Shown: positions 10,844 to 24,383 of the stretch, piece after piece
Numbering within the stretch: the stretch's first letter is position 1
How the letters are laid out: the number at the start of each line of letters is the position of its first letter
From: Leptospira gomenensis
GTDB lineage: Bacteria; Spirochaetota; Leptospiria; Leptospirales; Leptospiraceae
Direction: 5' to 3'
Assembly (NCBI RefSeq): GCF_004770155.1
Contig: NZ_RQFA01000032.1
Span: 1 to 64,000 of the forward strand
Length of the DNA: 64,000 bases
Notes under the pieces: generated by a model
Seen by the model: only the letters and a program-made list of their open reading frames with translations
What the model was told of the DNA's origin: nothing
The model's database searches: none
Made by a program: the position numbers and the translations under genes

Positions 10844-12747
10844 AAGAACGGGACTTCTCCGATTCTTTGGAAGAATTGGAATTCGTCTATGAATCACTCG
10901 AACGCGAGAAACGGGAAGAGGAATCCATTTTTTCCAAGGATTGGCTTTCGGGTCCTTTGCAGGACAGGATCCAACTCGGAATAACGATCTATCCTCTCGT
11001 TTACGAGGAACAATCCCTGGGTCGGGACGGAAGTTGGAACGTTACGTTTCGTCTTTCCAATCCGAAAGAAATTCCGCCTAAATTTCAATCCGGGGTTCCG
11101 GTCCAGATCGGTAAGGAGAAAGAACGGATCAAAGGAGTTTTGATTTCCGTTCATCCGGAAACGGTCCGGATCGCCTTGGAAGAAGTACCCGAGTGGTGCG
11201 AGGAAGGAAAGTGTCAGTTCGATCTTCTTCCGGACGAAACCTCCTATCAGGAAATGTTCCGCGTTTTGGAAACCGTAAAGGAAGCCAAAAAAGGAACCCG
11301 CTTGTTTCATCTTCGGGAAACGTTGCTCGGATACAAACGACCCGATCCGATTCCCGAGCGTGCATCGGATATCTCCCGGGTTTCGCAACGGATCGGCGGA
11401 ACACTCAACGAATCCCAAAAGAAAGCTGTGTTAGCTTCCGTATTCTGCGAAGACGTGACCGTGATTCACGGACCTCCCGGTACGGGAAAAACCACCACGT
11501 TAACCGAAATCATATACCAACTCGTAAAGGAGGAGAAACAAATTCTCGTATCCGCTCCTACCCACGCCGCCTGCGATCTTCTCGTAGAGTCCGTAAGTTC
11601 CCGGGGAATTCCGACGCTTCGTTTGGGACATCCCGCGAGGATTTCCGAAACGGTCCTACATTCCACCTTGGATTATAAACTCTTTCATCATCCGGACGGA
11701 AAATTGTTAAACGAATACAGAAAGCAAGCCGTCGAATTGAACCGGCAGGCTCGCAAATACAAACGAAACTTCGGCGCGGCGGAGCGGGAAGAGAGAAAAA
11801 ATCTGCACCAGGAAGTCAAAGAACTCAAAAAGACGATCCGCACTTTGGAAAGCGGATTGATCGACCGTATCGTTTCCTCGCATCCAGTGATCGTCGCGAC
11901 GCCCCTTGCATCCGCAAAATCGTTGTTAAACGGAAAAAACTTCGACGTATGCGTTTTGGACGAAGGATCCCAGGGTTTGGAACCCGCGTTTTGGATTCCG
12001 ATCTCCAAAGCGGATCGTGTGATTTTGGCGGGCGATCACAAACAACTTCCGCCGACCCTATTTTCGGAAAAGAACGGGTTGGAAACCACCTTATTCGAAA
12101 AAGCAGCGATCCGCTTACGGGATTCGGGTCATGTTTTTTTACTCGATACCCAGTATCGGATGAAGGACGAGATCGCCGAGTTTTCTGCCCGGGAATTTTA
12201 CGAGGGAAAACTCATTTCCGGAAGAACGGATTCGGAAAAACAAACGTCCTTTCCGGAAGGATTTCCCTTTACGGGCTCCTTCCAATGGATCGATACCTCC
12301 GGAACGGATACGGAAGAGGTTTCCGTGGAGGAAAGTCTCGCCAATCCGTTCGAAGCGGATTTGCAGATCGTTTTGTGCGGGCTTTTGATCGGTTCCGGTT
12401 GGAAGGAAGAGGAGATTACCATCCTCTCTCCGTATCGGGCGCAGGTTCGCCTCCTGGAAGAACGTTTGCGACAGGCCGGGTTTCCAAACGTTTCCGTTTC
12501 CACGATCGATTCCTTTCAAGGACGGGAAAATCGTTGTATTATACTCGGGTTTGTACGTTCGAACTCCGAAGGTAAGTCCGGATTTTTGAAGGAATCCAGA
12601 CGGATCAACGTCGCTATGACCCGTGCAAGAGATCTCCTCCTTTGTATCGGAGACGGTTCGACTCTTTCGGAGGACGTGTTCCTCTCCAGATTGATCCGAT
12701 TCGCGGAGGAAACGGATCGTTTCCGAACGGCCTGGGAATTCCTTTGA
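10840..12747 (+). CDS. Superfamily 1 DNA/RNA helicase, IGHMBP2/Upf1-like
   Basis: A 635-residue SF1B-type helicase. Motif I GPPGTGKTTT is near 211-220, motif II DEGSQ near 374-378 (the family usually has DEA.Q), motif III AGDHKQLPP, motif IV DTQYRM, motif V STIDSFQGRE and motif VI VAMTRAR. An N-terminal beta-barrel-like region (residues about 45-130) precedes the motor, as in SMUBP-2/IGHMBP2 proteins. A charged coiled segment at about 285-345 matches the stalk inserted in domain 1. The start is TTG 10840, overlapping the previous stop by four bases. A 5'-3' unwinding activity on RNA or DNA is expected from the family. The exact substrate is unknown. Confidence 0.85.
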   Translation: MKERDFSDSLEELEFVYESLEREKREEESIFSKDWLSGPLQDRIQLGITIYPLVYEEQSLGRDGSWNVTFRLSNPKEIPPKFQSGVPVQIGKEKERIKGVLISVHPETVRIALEEVPEWCEEGKCQFDLLPDETSYQEMFRVLETVKEAKKGTRLFHLRETLLGYKRPDPIPERASDISRVSQRIGGTLNESQKKAVLASVFCEDVTVIHGPPGTGKTTTLTEIIYQLVKEEKQILVSAPTHAACDLLVESVSSRGIPTLRLGHPARISETVLHSTLDYKLFHHPDGKLLNEYRKQAVELNRQARKYKRNFGAAEREERKNLHQEVKELKKTIRTLESGLIDRIVSSHPVIVATPLASAKSLLNGKNFDVCVLDEGSQGLEPAFWIPISKADRVILAGDHKQLPPTLFSEKNGLETTLFEKAAIRLRDSGHVFLLDTQYRMKDEIAEFSAREFYEGKLISGRTDSEKQTSFPEGFPFTGSFQWIDTSGTDTEEVSVEESLANPFEADLQIVLCGLLIGSGWKEEEITILSPYRAQVRLLEERLRQAGFPNVSVSTIDSFQGRENRCIILGFVRSNSEGKSGFLKESRRINVAMTRARDLLLCIGDGSTLSEDVFLSRLIRFAEETDRFRTAWEFL

Positions 12748-12786
12748 TTGGGGCCCGGGACCGGAGGAAAGACTGAAATTTCTTAA

Positions 12787-12968
12787 GATATTCCGTTTTT
12801 AACGGACGAAGTTTCGTCGGCCCGGTTGCTTCGGTTTGCGTATTTTAGAATATTCCATATTTTGAATGCTTTGACGAAGGGTCGTCCGCGGGTCTTGTCT
12901 CGTTTTTTTTTTTTTGAATATTCTGTAATTTTAATGTATTTCCGACGGAGCGACGGGATATTCCGTTT
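12787..12968. other. Repeat-rich gap between helicase and nrsF genes
   Basis: The stretch holds an exact 12-base direct repeat GATATTCCGTTT (12787-12798 and 12957-12968) and two copies of the palindrome GAATATTC (12848-12855 and 12916-12923). It also has two adjacent hairpins (CCGTT-TTT-AACGG at 12793-12805 and GACGAA-GT-TTCGTC at 12805-12818), a small hairpin GACGA-AGGG-TCGTC at 12873-12886, and a run of 13 T at 12903-12915. The hairpins and T-run could end transcription of the helicase gene, though the T-run is not next to a strong stem. No gene is seen here. Confidence 0.5.
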
Positions 12969-13605
12969 ACCACTTTAGAATTTTTTGAAATAGAAAAAAA
13001 CCCGCGAAAAAAAGGATCAAACTCGGTGTTACGTGCGAAAAAAGGATGTGATACGAGGTTTGATCCCCGCAGAAAAATTTGAGACAAAAATTCGCCGAGG
13101 CCAAACCGAAAACGGCCGTGGTAGCCGCGGTCAGAACCGGTTTTCCGGGAAATCCGTTCCGCAAAAGAAACAAACCGGAACCGGAAAATAAGACGCTCGC
13201 GATCAAAATGACCCAGGCGCATTTTCCGATATGCGAGCCGATTTCGTGCCCTGTGATCAGATCCCAACCGAACAAACCGGCCGAATAGACGATCCAAAAC
13301 AAACCGGAATAAATCGGAAAACGCACCCAACCCGAAAAGGATTCTTCCGGAAAACGCAGCCGGGACAAAATCCAGAACGATCCGATTCCGATCACGGCGA
13401 TCCAAAGAAAGTCCGGAAAAAAAGAAGGAACGTGAATCCACCGAGAAGTGGTAGGAAGCCGGGAAAGAAGAATCAACCCCGCCGTCGTACCCAAGAGCGG
13501 TACGAGCCAGGACTTCGTGCGTTTGCGATCGGTGGCGGAGGGAGGTTCCGTTCCCAATTTTCGAATCAACGATTCGGTGGTTTGTTTTCCGTTTTCTAAG
13601 GTCAT
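12967..13605 (-). CDS. NrsF-type (DUF1109) anti-sigma factor, six-helix membrane protein
   Basis: A 212-residue integral membrane protein. A short hydrophilic head (1-28) is followed by six hydrophobic segments. The last-but-one region carries a Cys (FCGDQTSYHILFSH, near 172-185) in the place of the C/H motif known from NrsF/DUF1109 anti-sigma factors. It is divergent from the ECF sigma gene, with 127 bases between the starts, the usual layout of a sigma/anti-sigma pair. It would hold the sigma factor at the inner membrane until an envelope or redox signal arrives; the signal is not readable here. Family assignment rests on topology, the C/H motif and context. Confidence 0.65.
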   Translation of the reverse strand: MTLENGKQTTESLIRKLGTEPPSATDRKRTKSWLVPLLGTTAGLILLSRLPTTSRWIHVPSFFPDFLWIAVIGIGSFWILSRLRFPEESFSGWVRFPIYSGLFWIVYSAGLFGWDLITGHEIGSHIGKCAWVILIASVLFSGSGLFLLRNGFPGKPVLTAATTAVFGLASANFCLKFFCGDQTSYHILFSHVTPSLILFFAGFFLFQKILKW

Positions 13606-13732
13606 GGTAAAAATTTTAGAAATTTTCCGATTTTACGGATTCGGTTGGACAATAAATTCTTCCCGGATCCAATGGGAACGAATTTTTAATCGAACTCAAC
13701 ATCGTATTCGAAAGTTCCAAGCCGATCGTTAC

Positions 13733-14293
13733 ATGTCAGTCAAAAAAGAAATCTGGGAAGAATGTTCGACCTTGATTCGCCTTTCGAGAGAAGGCGATGC
13801 CCGGGCGTACGAACGTTTTCTGCGTTTGGTGACGGGGGTTCTTCGTTCGTATTTGGTTCCCAGAATCAACAACGGAGAGGATCGAGAAGATCTGATTCAA
13901 GAGATTTTGATCGGTTTGCACAAGGCTCGGGATTCCTATCGAAGCGACAAACATCCAGCGCCTTGGGTTTTCGCGATCGCCCGTTATAAGACCATCGATT
14001 TTCTGAGAAAGAAAAAAAACGGAGAGAAAACCTACACGACCGACCTTTTGGAAAATTTCCCTTCTCCCGAACCGGAAACGAATTCGGAAGAGCCGGAACG
14101 GGTCCGGGAAATCCTACAAGAATGGCTGACCGTTTTGGACGAACGGCAAAAGTTGATCTTTACGCACGTGAAGTTGGACGGAATGAGCGTAAAAGAGGTT
14201 TCGGAAAGAACGGGCCTTTCCGAATCGAACGTCAAAGTCATCACGCATAGGGCCGTGCGAAAGATACGAAAGCATTTTTCTCCCGATCACTGA
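13733..14293 (+). CDS. ECF-family RNA polymerase sigma factor
   Basis: A 186-residue sigma factor. Region 2 spans about 12-85 (EDLIQEILIGLHKARDSY and PWVFAIARYKTIDFLRKKK). Region 4 spans about 125-180 (LDERQKLIFTHVKLDGMSVKE, then SESNVKVITHRAVRKIRK, the helix-turn-helix). A linker rich in Pro/Glu joins them. I took ATG 13733 because the protein then begins as ECF factors do. The open frame continues upstream through the divergent promoter and into antisense nrsF. No strong ribosome site precedes it, so a nearby alternative start is possible. A GGAAC at 13675-13679, the usual ECF -35 core, hints at self-regulation. Confidence 0.88.
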   Translation: MSVKKEIWEECSTLIRLSREGDARAYERFLRLVTGVLRSYLVPRINNGEDREDLIQEILIGLHKARDSYRSDKHPAPWVFAIARYKTIDFLRKKKNGEKTYTTDLLENFPSPEPETNSEEPERVREILQEWLTVLDERQKLIFTHVKLDGMSVKEVSERTGLSESNVKVITHRAVRKIRKHFSPDH

Positions 14294-14327
14294 CAAAACG
14301 GCGAGCAGGCAAGTCCAAAGAGAAAGA

Positions 14328-15539
14328 ATGTCCTCCTTTTCCAACGATATCCGAGTCGAATTCCTAAATTCCGTTCGATCGATTTCCAAAGAGGATTGGG
14401 ATTCCGTTTCCGATCCGAAAAATCCCTTTTTAGAATACGACTTTTTGTCTTCTTTGGAGGAATCGGGTTGCATCGGTACTTCCACCGCTTGGGAAATTTC
14501 CTTTTGTACGTTTTGGAAAAACGGAGTTTTCGGCGGAGCGATTCCCTTTTTTAAAAAATACGATTCCTACGGAGAATATATCTTCGATTTCCAATGGGCG
14601 CAGTTTTACGCACAATCCGGTTTGCGTTATTATCCCAAAGGTTTGGTCGCCGTTCCGTTTACTCCCGCCAACGGAAAACGGATTCTCCATACGTCCCGAA
14701 TTTCTTTGGAGGAGGTGGCCTCGATTTTGATCCCGGAACTGCTTCGTTTTTCCGAGGAGGTGGGTTTGTCCGGGATTCACTTTTTGTTTTTGGAATCGGA
14801 AGAAGCGGAGGTTTTACGCAAGTACGGTTTCGTTACGAGGCTTTCGCATCAGTATCATTGGAAAAACAGGAACTATTCGGATTTCAACGAGTTTCTGGCG
14901 GATTTTAAATCCAAAAAAAGGATGCAGATCAAACGGGAACGAGAAATCGTCCGCGGTTACGGTTTGAACATCCGGGTCGTGGAAGGGAATGAAATACAAA
15001 AAACGGACATGGACGCGATCTGGAATTTTTATTCGGATACACATTCCCGCAAATGGGGATCCGCGTATTTAAACCGACGTTTTTTCGATTTGGCTTGGGA
15101 GCGTTTACGCGATCGTATCGTACTCGTTCTCGCGGATAGAAACGGAACTCCGATTGCGGGGACGCTGAATTTCCGCAAAGGGGATGTTTTGTACGGAAGG
15201 TATTGGGGTTGTGTGGAATATCTTCCCCATCTTCATTTTGAATGTTGTTTTTACCGTTTGATCGAATACGCCATCGAACATAAACTTCGTCTTTTCGAAG
15301 CGGGTGCTCAGGGAGAACACAAATTTTTACGCGGGTTTCCCGCGGTTTCGACGTTTAGTTCCCATCGTATTTTTCATCCCGGAGCGCGAAATGCGATTGA
15401 ACGTTTTTTGAACGAAGAGAGACTGCACATGCGGGAAATGATCGAGGACACAAACGAACAATCTCCTCTGCGCGAATTGCGGATCGATCCTCCTTCCGAG
15501 GACACAACGCGTTCGGAGGAAAAGGAACGGAATTTATGA
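14328..15539 (+). CDS. DUF482/COG3146 GNAT-fold acyltransferase (FemAB-like)
   Basis: A 403-residue protein matching the DUF482 family, usually described as peptidoglycan-related GNAT acyltransferases. Family landmarks seen are NPFLEYDFLSSLEESG near 25-40, SYGEYIFDFQWA near 79-90, GLRYYPKGLVAVPFTPA near 97-113, KSKKRMQIKRER near 192-203, LYGRYWGC near 287-294, LHFECCFY near 301-308 and FEAGAQGEHKFLRGF near 322-336. FemAB-like enzymes pass amino acids from aminoacyl-tRNA. The substrate here is not known. Its stop overlaps the clpS start (ATGA), so it is translated with clpS and clpA. This raises the possibility that it modifies proteins feeding ClpS, which is inference only. Confidence 0.82.
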   Translation: MSSFSNDIRVEFLNSVRSISKEDWDSVSDPKNPFLEYDFLSSLEESGCIGTSTAWEISFCTFWKNGVFGGAIPFFKKYDSYGEYIFDFQWAQFYAQSGLRYYPKGLVAVPFTPANGKRILHTSRISLEEVASILIPELLRFSEEVGLSGIHFLFLESEEAEVLRKYGFVTRLSHQYHWKNRNYSDFNEFLADFKSKKRMQIKREREIVRGYGLNIRVVEGNEIQKTDMDAIWNFYSDTHSRKWGSAYLNRRFFDLAWERLRDRIVLVLADRNGTPIAGTLNFRKGDVLYGRYWGCVEYLPHLHFECCFYRLIEYAIEHKLRLFEAGAQGEHKFLRGFPAVSTFSSHRIFHPGARNAIERFLNEERLHMREMIEDTNEQSPLRELRIDPPSEDTTRSEEKERNL

Positions 15540-15867
15540 GCGATATCTTCCGTTTCGATATAGAAGAACAAACCTTAACCAAAGAAAAGGTCAATCTCAA
15601 ACGTCCTTCCAAATACAGAGTCATCCTACTCAACGACGATTTTACTCCGATGGAATTCGTCGTATGGATTTTACAAGTAGTCTTTCACAGAAGCAGCGCC
15701 GAAAGTCAGCAGATCATGCTCAAGGCGCATATCACCGGTAAAGCGTTATGCGGCGTTTACTCGCACGACGTGGCAAGAACCAAAGTCATACAAGTACAAC
15801 AATTGGCCGAACAACACGGATACCCTCTACATTGTACGATGGAAGTGGAGGAAGGAGAAGAAGAATC

Positions 15868-15871
<4 letters not shown>
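15536..15871 (+). CDS. clpS: ATP-dependent Clp protease adaptor
   Basis: A 111-residue ClpS. The core reads PSKYRVILLNDDFTPMEFVVWIL (near 22-44), followed by the MLKAH(I)TGKALCGVY helix region and a C-terminal HCTMEVEE. The NDD-F-TPM.FVV stretch forms the pocket for N-terminal destabilising residues. It delivers N-degron substrates to ClpAP in the cytoplasm. It overlaps the gene before and clpA after by 4 bases each (ATGA in both cases). Confidence 0.96.
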
Positions 15872-18105
<2,234 letters not shown>

Positions 18106-18130
18106 AATCGTTTCCGAAATATAAACCCCG

Positions 18131-19860
18131 ATGAAATCAAAAACCGTATCGATCCTTATCCTTATTTTATTCGTTTCCTGTAGGGAACTTCCTCTCACCG
18201 TAGAAGGCAAAAAAATTTCCACGGATTTGCTCGTCCTTCCGGCGCACGAAAAACGACATTCCGATTTTTTCAGCGAAAGCGAATCACTTATGATCGCCTC
18301 CGATTCTCCGGAAGCCACCGCGGCCGGCGTGGAAGTCGGCAAGTTGGGCGGAAACGTCGTGGACGTAACGATCGCGACCTCCTTCGCGATTTCGGTTACT
18401 CGACCCCATTCCACCGGTTTGGGGGGAGGCGGGTTTTTGGTATTGTATCTGAAGGAGTTTCCGGAACCGATTGCGTTCGATTTTCGGGAACGTGCCCCCG
18501 GAGCGGCGTCTCGAAATATGTATCAGAAGAAACCGAAAGAGGATTCTCTTTTCGGTTATCGGGCCGTAGGTGTTCCGGGTAACGTGGCCGGTCTTGTGCA
18601 GATTCACAAACGATACGGAAAACTTCCCTTAAAAACCGTGATCGCACCCGCGATCCGGTTGGCGGAACAGGGGTTTCCCGTTTATCCCGATCTTCGTTCT
18701 GCGATCCAAAAATCCGCAAAGGATATGGACGAAGAAATGAAGTCGATTTTTCTCGTAAACGGGAACGCCCCGAAAGTCGGCGAACTTTTGATCCAGAAAG
18801 ATCTTGCCAAAAGTCTAAACCTCATCGCCGAATCCGGGGACAGGGAATTTTATCGCGGAAAAATCGCATTGTCTCTCATTACGGCCATGCGTCTCAACGG
18901 AGGATTGGTTTCCTCTCGGGATTTGAACGATTTTAGAGTTCTGGAAAAGAAAACGCTAAAATCGACTTACAGAGATTATACGATTTTTACGATGCCTCCG
19001 CCTTCCTCGGGAATTCACCTTCTTACGATGTTATCGATGGCCGAAACCAAACCTCTTCGGGAACTGTATGAAAAGGACGCGACGGAATATTATCATTTCC
19101 TTGCGGAAGTTATGAGAAGAGGATACGCGGACCGGGCCATTTTAGGAGGAGATCCCCAGTTTACGAATATTCCCGTGGAACTGCTGCTCTCGAAAAAATA
19201 CGCGGAACAGAAAATCTCCGACTTCGATCCGGAATCCGCTTCCGAAAGTTCCTCGTATTTGAAGGATCTGAATCCGAGGGCGGAATCTCCCCAGACCACG
19301 CATATCTCGGTCATGGATCGGGAAGGCAACGCGGTAGCGACGACTCAATCGATCAATTTTCGTTTCGGCGCCTCGGTCGTAATCCCGGGTTACGGGATCG
19401 TACTCAACGATACGATGGATGATTTCAGTCGGGCTCCGGGAGAACCGAACGTCTACGGTTTGATTGGGGCGGAGGCCAATTCGATTCTTCCGAAAAAAAC
19501 TCCTCTGAGTAGTATGTCTCCCACGTTGGTTTTCCGAGGAAAGGAAACCGTTTTAGCTACGGGTGCTCCGGGAGGTTCGTATATCGTAAACGCGGTATTG
19601 CAGTCCTTGATTTACAATTTGGATTTTAAACTCACTCTGTACGAATCCGTAGCGAGGGGAAGGATCCATCATCAATTTTTTCCGGACGCGGTTTTTATCG
19701 AAAAACCGGTGAACGAACGGAACGTATTCGACGGACTTTCCGTGAGGAAACACGATCTTAGAATCGCACCGAACTTCGCGAAGTTGTTTTCCGTCAAACG
19801 GGAGAACGGAAAACTCTTCGGAGCTTCCGATCCACGTGGAGAAGGAGCCACAGGCGGATT

Positions 19861-19864
<4 letters not shown>
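18131..19864 (+). CDS. ggt: Gamma-glutamyltransferase, lipoprotein-type export signal
   Basis: A 577-residue N-terminal nucleophile hydrolase. Residues 1-17 are a signal with a lipobox-like LFVSC, so the proenzyme is probably lipid-anchored in the periplasm. The autocleavage site is TTHISVMD, with T389 as the first residue of the small subunit and the catalytic nucleophile. Downstream are the lid/oxyanion elements DTMDDFS, SSMSPTLVF and ATGAPGGSYI. It cleaves the gamma-glutamyl bond of glutathione. It overlaps gshA by TTGA, so a glutathione-degrading enzyme is coupled to a glutathione-making one, perhaps to recycle exported thiol. Confidence 0.93.
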
Positions 19865-21410
<1,546 letters not shown>

Positions 21411-21423
<13 letters not shown>

Positions 21424-22442
21424 AGTTGGGATCGGGTGAGCGGCTTTCTCCCGATCTTTTTATCCTGGAAGGTTTCGAGGATTTGGAAATTTCCTCTCAG
21501 ATCGTGATCCGGGACGCTCTCAATCGAGGTTTAGAAGTTCAGATCCTGGATCGTAAGAGTCATTTTATACGGATCAAAAACGATTCCGGAAAAACCGAAT
21601 ACGTGAAAGAGGCTTCTAAAACGGATCTGGATTCCTACATGACCTTCTTGATCATGGAGAACAAAACGATTACGAAAATCAAACTGATCGAAGCCGGTCT
21701 GCTTGTGCCCGCCGGAGATGCGTTCGGGGATCCAGTCGAAACATTCGAATTTTGGAATCGACACTCCTCCCAAAAAATGGTGGTAAAACCTGTGACCACG
21801 AATTTCGGAATCGGAATTACGATCCTTTCCCCCGGAGCTTCTGCGGAAGACGCAAAGAAGGCGATCCAAATCGCGTTTCATCATTCAGAGTCCGTCATCG
21901 TGGAGGAATTTGCGGAAGGAAACGAATTTCGCTTTTTGGTGATCGGGGAAGAGACCGTTGCGGTCTGCAATCGAATTCCGGCGAACGTTACGGGAGACGG
22001 AATCAGTTCGGTTGAACGTTTGGTGGAAATCAAAAACGGGGACCCGAGAAGGGGAATCGGACACGTTACTCCATTGGAAAAAATTCAACTCGGCGACACC
22101 GAATTGGAAGTTTTACGCCAATCCGGTTTGGATCAGAATTCGATTCCGAAGTCCGGGGAGAAGATCTTTCTTCGTAGGAATTCCAATATCAGTACCGGAG
22201 GAGATTCTCTCGACGTTACTGACCGAACCCATCCGTTTTATAAGGAACTAGCGGTAAAAGCCGCTCGGTCCGTAAATGCTAAAATCTGCGGAGTGGATAT
22301 CATTCTCAAGGATTTGGAACAGAAGGGCGATTATAGAATTTTGGAATTGAACTTTAATCCGGTTTTGTACATACACAATTATCCGTACGAAGGGAAAAAC
22401 CGGGACGTAGGAAATAAAATCCTGGATCTTTTGGGATTTTAA
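21411..22442 (+). CDS. GshF-type ATP-grasp glutathione synthetase
   Basis: A 343-residue ATP-grasp protein like the C-terminal half of bifunctional GshF, not like classical GshB. Seen: VVKPVTTNFGIGITI near 124-138 (ATP-binding lysine and flexible loop), VEEFAEGNEFRFLVIGEETVA near 163-183, LRRNSNISTGGDSLDVTD near 257-274, and the metal-binding end ILELNFNPVLYIHNYP near 311-326. It probably adds glycine to gamma-glutamylcysteine. The 13-base overlap with gshA suggests fission of a fused gene or a pre-fusion form. It ends convergently, 4 bases into the glutaredoxin-like gene on the other strand. Confidence 0.85.
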
Positions 22443-22680
22443 AACCCCCGTTTCCGACGTACATAAGCGACGATGTCCCGCGATTCATACAGTTTCGTAT
22501 CTCCATCTACCAAAAAAGGAACCTGACTCAAACCTCCGAGGCGAATCACCTCTTCTCTTCCGGGAGTTCCCCGGCTGGCTTCCACGAGTTCGTAATCCTT
22601 TCCCGGAACCAAACCCATTTTTTCGAATTCCTCACGGACGTACGAAGAATACGGGCAGGTTCTGTATTGGTAGAGTTTCA

Positions 22681-22681
<1 letters not shown>
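22439..22681 (-). CDS. Glutaredoxin / GST N-terminal domain protein
   Basis: An 80-residue thioredoxin-fold protein. The active site is C9-P-Y-S12, so it has one catalytic cysteine. The cis-proline loop is QVPFLVD (near 54-60), and YESRDIVAYVRR closes the glutathione-binding helix. Glutathione-dependent reduction or deglutathionylation is expected. I placed the start at ATG 22681, which overlaps the previous stop by one base (TAATG). A longer frame upstream duplicates grxD in another frame. It converges with the GshF-like gene. Confidence 0.83.
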
Positions 22682-22997
<316 letters not shown>

Positions 22998-23001
<4 letters not shown>

Positions 23002-23225
23002 TCTTGTATCCTCGTTTCGAGTGCGAGCGCGTGCACTTCCTGTTTTAGTTCTTCCTTAAGAGTTTCGTATACCATTCTGTGTTGTTCCAACATCGACTTA
23101 CCTTGAAATCCTTCGTAAACCACGATCGCTTTTATATGGACCCCGTCCTTGTGGGGATCCAGGATCGTTACCTTGGAATTGGGAAGTCCCGACTGGATTT
23201 TGTTTTTTATTTCTTCGATCGTCAT
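22998..23225 (-). CDS. BolA family protein, IbaG/BolA2-like
   Basis: A 75-residue BolA fold: MTIEEIKNKIQSGLPNSKV, HIKAIVVYEGFQGKS, then LEQHRMVYETL. It lacks the HAGH loop of BolA1-type proteins, so it is of the short BolA2/IbaG type. In-frame ATGs at 23249 and 23270 are also possible; 23225 gives the normal family N-terminus. It overlaps grxD by 4 bases, the usual gene pairing of a Grx4-BolA Fe-S transfer complex. Confidence 0.85.
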
Positions 23226-23320
23226 CGTTCTTTTTTTTAGACCTTTCATTTCGTTTCGAGGGCATTTCAAAACGTTTTTCGTTTTAGCTTTTCCGATCCC
23301 CGTTTTGTTACAATCCTAAA

Positions 23321-23626
23321 TTATACGGGCTCCGAGGTTTCGAGCGTGATCGCGTGTAGTCCGGATGTAATCCAGGGACGAAGTAGATCGTATACCATTC
23401 TGTGTTGTTCCACTTTGGATTTGCCGGAAAAAAGTCCGGATACGACCGTAATTCGAATATGGGTTCCCTCGAGTTTGTGCCCCGGGTTTCCGGAATGCCC
23501 CGCGTGTTCGGAACTGTAATCGTAAACCTCGATCGAGGAAGGTAGTAGTTCCGTTTTCAGTAGACGCAGTATTCCTTCTTGTACGCTCAGGGACGATCCG
23601 CGCAAACGTTCAGCTTCTGATTCCAT
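23321..23626 (-). CDS. bolA: BolA family protein, BolA1-like
   Basis: A 101-residue BolA. Its EHAGHSGNPGH loop (near 40-50) carries the histidines that mark BolA1-type members, followed by HIRITVVSGLFSGKS and VEQHRMVYDLL. It is a second, distinct BolA type within 400 bases of the first. It may bind a cluster with a monothiol glutaredoxin or act as a regulator. The start overlaps the end of the ABC permease gene by 17 bases. Confidence 0.9.
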   Translation of the reverse strand: MESEAERLRGSSLSVQEGILRLLKTELLPSSIEVYDYSSEHAGHSGNPGHKLEGTHIRITVVSGLFSGKSKVEQHRMVYDLLRPWITSGLHAITLETSEPV

Positions 23627-24383
23627 AACCTCTCCTTAGAAGTATTACGGAAATCGAATATGTGATTATCGTGGATATTACGATCATCCCCAAGGCGAAT
23701 CCCGGGTGGATGTCGCTTACTCCCAAAAAACCGTATCGGAACGCGTTCACCATATACAAAATCGGATTCAGTTGCGAAAGATTCCGCCAAAAAGGAGGAA
23801 GCATTTCGATCGAATAAAACACGCCCCCGAGGTACGTAAGCGGGGTAAGTATGAAAGTGGGAATGATGGTCACGTCGTCGAATTTTTTCGCGAACAAAGC
23901 GTTTAAAAATCCGCCCAGGGAAAACAGAAAGGAGCTGAGGACGACGGTTCCGAGCAGCATAAAAACGTTATATACTTCCAGTCGTGTGAAAAACAAGGAA
24001 ACCGCGATTACTAGTAAACCCACCAAAATTCCCCGTACGATTCCGCCCACGGTATAACCCAATACGATGAGAGACGGAGGAGTGGGAGATACGAGTAGTT
24101 CCTCGATGTTTCTCTGAAACTTTGCCCCGAAGAAGGAGGAAACCACGTTGTTGTACGAATTTATGATCACCGACATCATCACTAAACCGGGAACGATGAA
24201 TTGAATATACGTGTGATTTCCAATGTTTCCTATCTGCGATCCGACTAACTTTCCGAAGATGATGAAATAAAGAGTGATCGTGATTCCGGGAGGGATCAAG
24301 GTTTGAATCCAGATTCTCAGGATACGAACGGTTTCCTTGATGACTATTGTTTTGAACGCGTTGAATTGTTCCGTTACGGTCAT
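23610..24383 (-). CDS. ABC-2 type transporter permease (YadH-like)
   Basis: A 257-residue permease with six hydrophobic segments and the ABC-2 hallmark region SSFFGAKFQRNIEELLVSPTP near 83-103. It lacks an export signal. It pairs with the ATPase upstream, with a 4-base ATGA overlap. The two resemble E. coli YadGH, an exporter of unknown cargo. It is co-transcribed with the BolA and glutaredoxin genes, but a functional link is inference. Confidence 0.9.
   Translation of the reverse strand: MTVTEQFNAFKTIVIKETVRILRIWIQTLIPPGITITLYFIIFGKLVGSQIGNIGNHTYIQFIVPGLVMMSVIINSYNNVVSSFFGAKFQRNIEELLVSPTPPSLIVLGYTVGGIVRGILVGLLVIAVSLFFTRLEVYNVFMLLGTVVLSSFLFSLGGFLNALFAKKFDDVTIIPTFILTPLTYLGGVFYSIEMLPPFWRNLSQLNPILYMVNAFRYGFLGVSDIHPGFALGMIVISTIITYSISVILLRRGYGIRS

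Noticed and set aside
12845..13441. Second minus-strand frame over nrsF
   Set aside because: Arg/Phe-rich shadow of the real membrane protein in a neighbouring frame.
13448..13732. N-terminal extension of the ECF sigma factor
   Set aside because: It would cover the divergent promoter and antisense nrsF, and the extra residues do not resemble a sigma factor.
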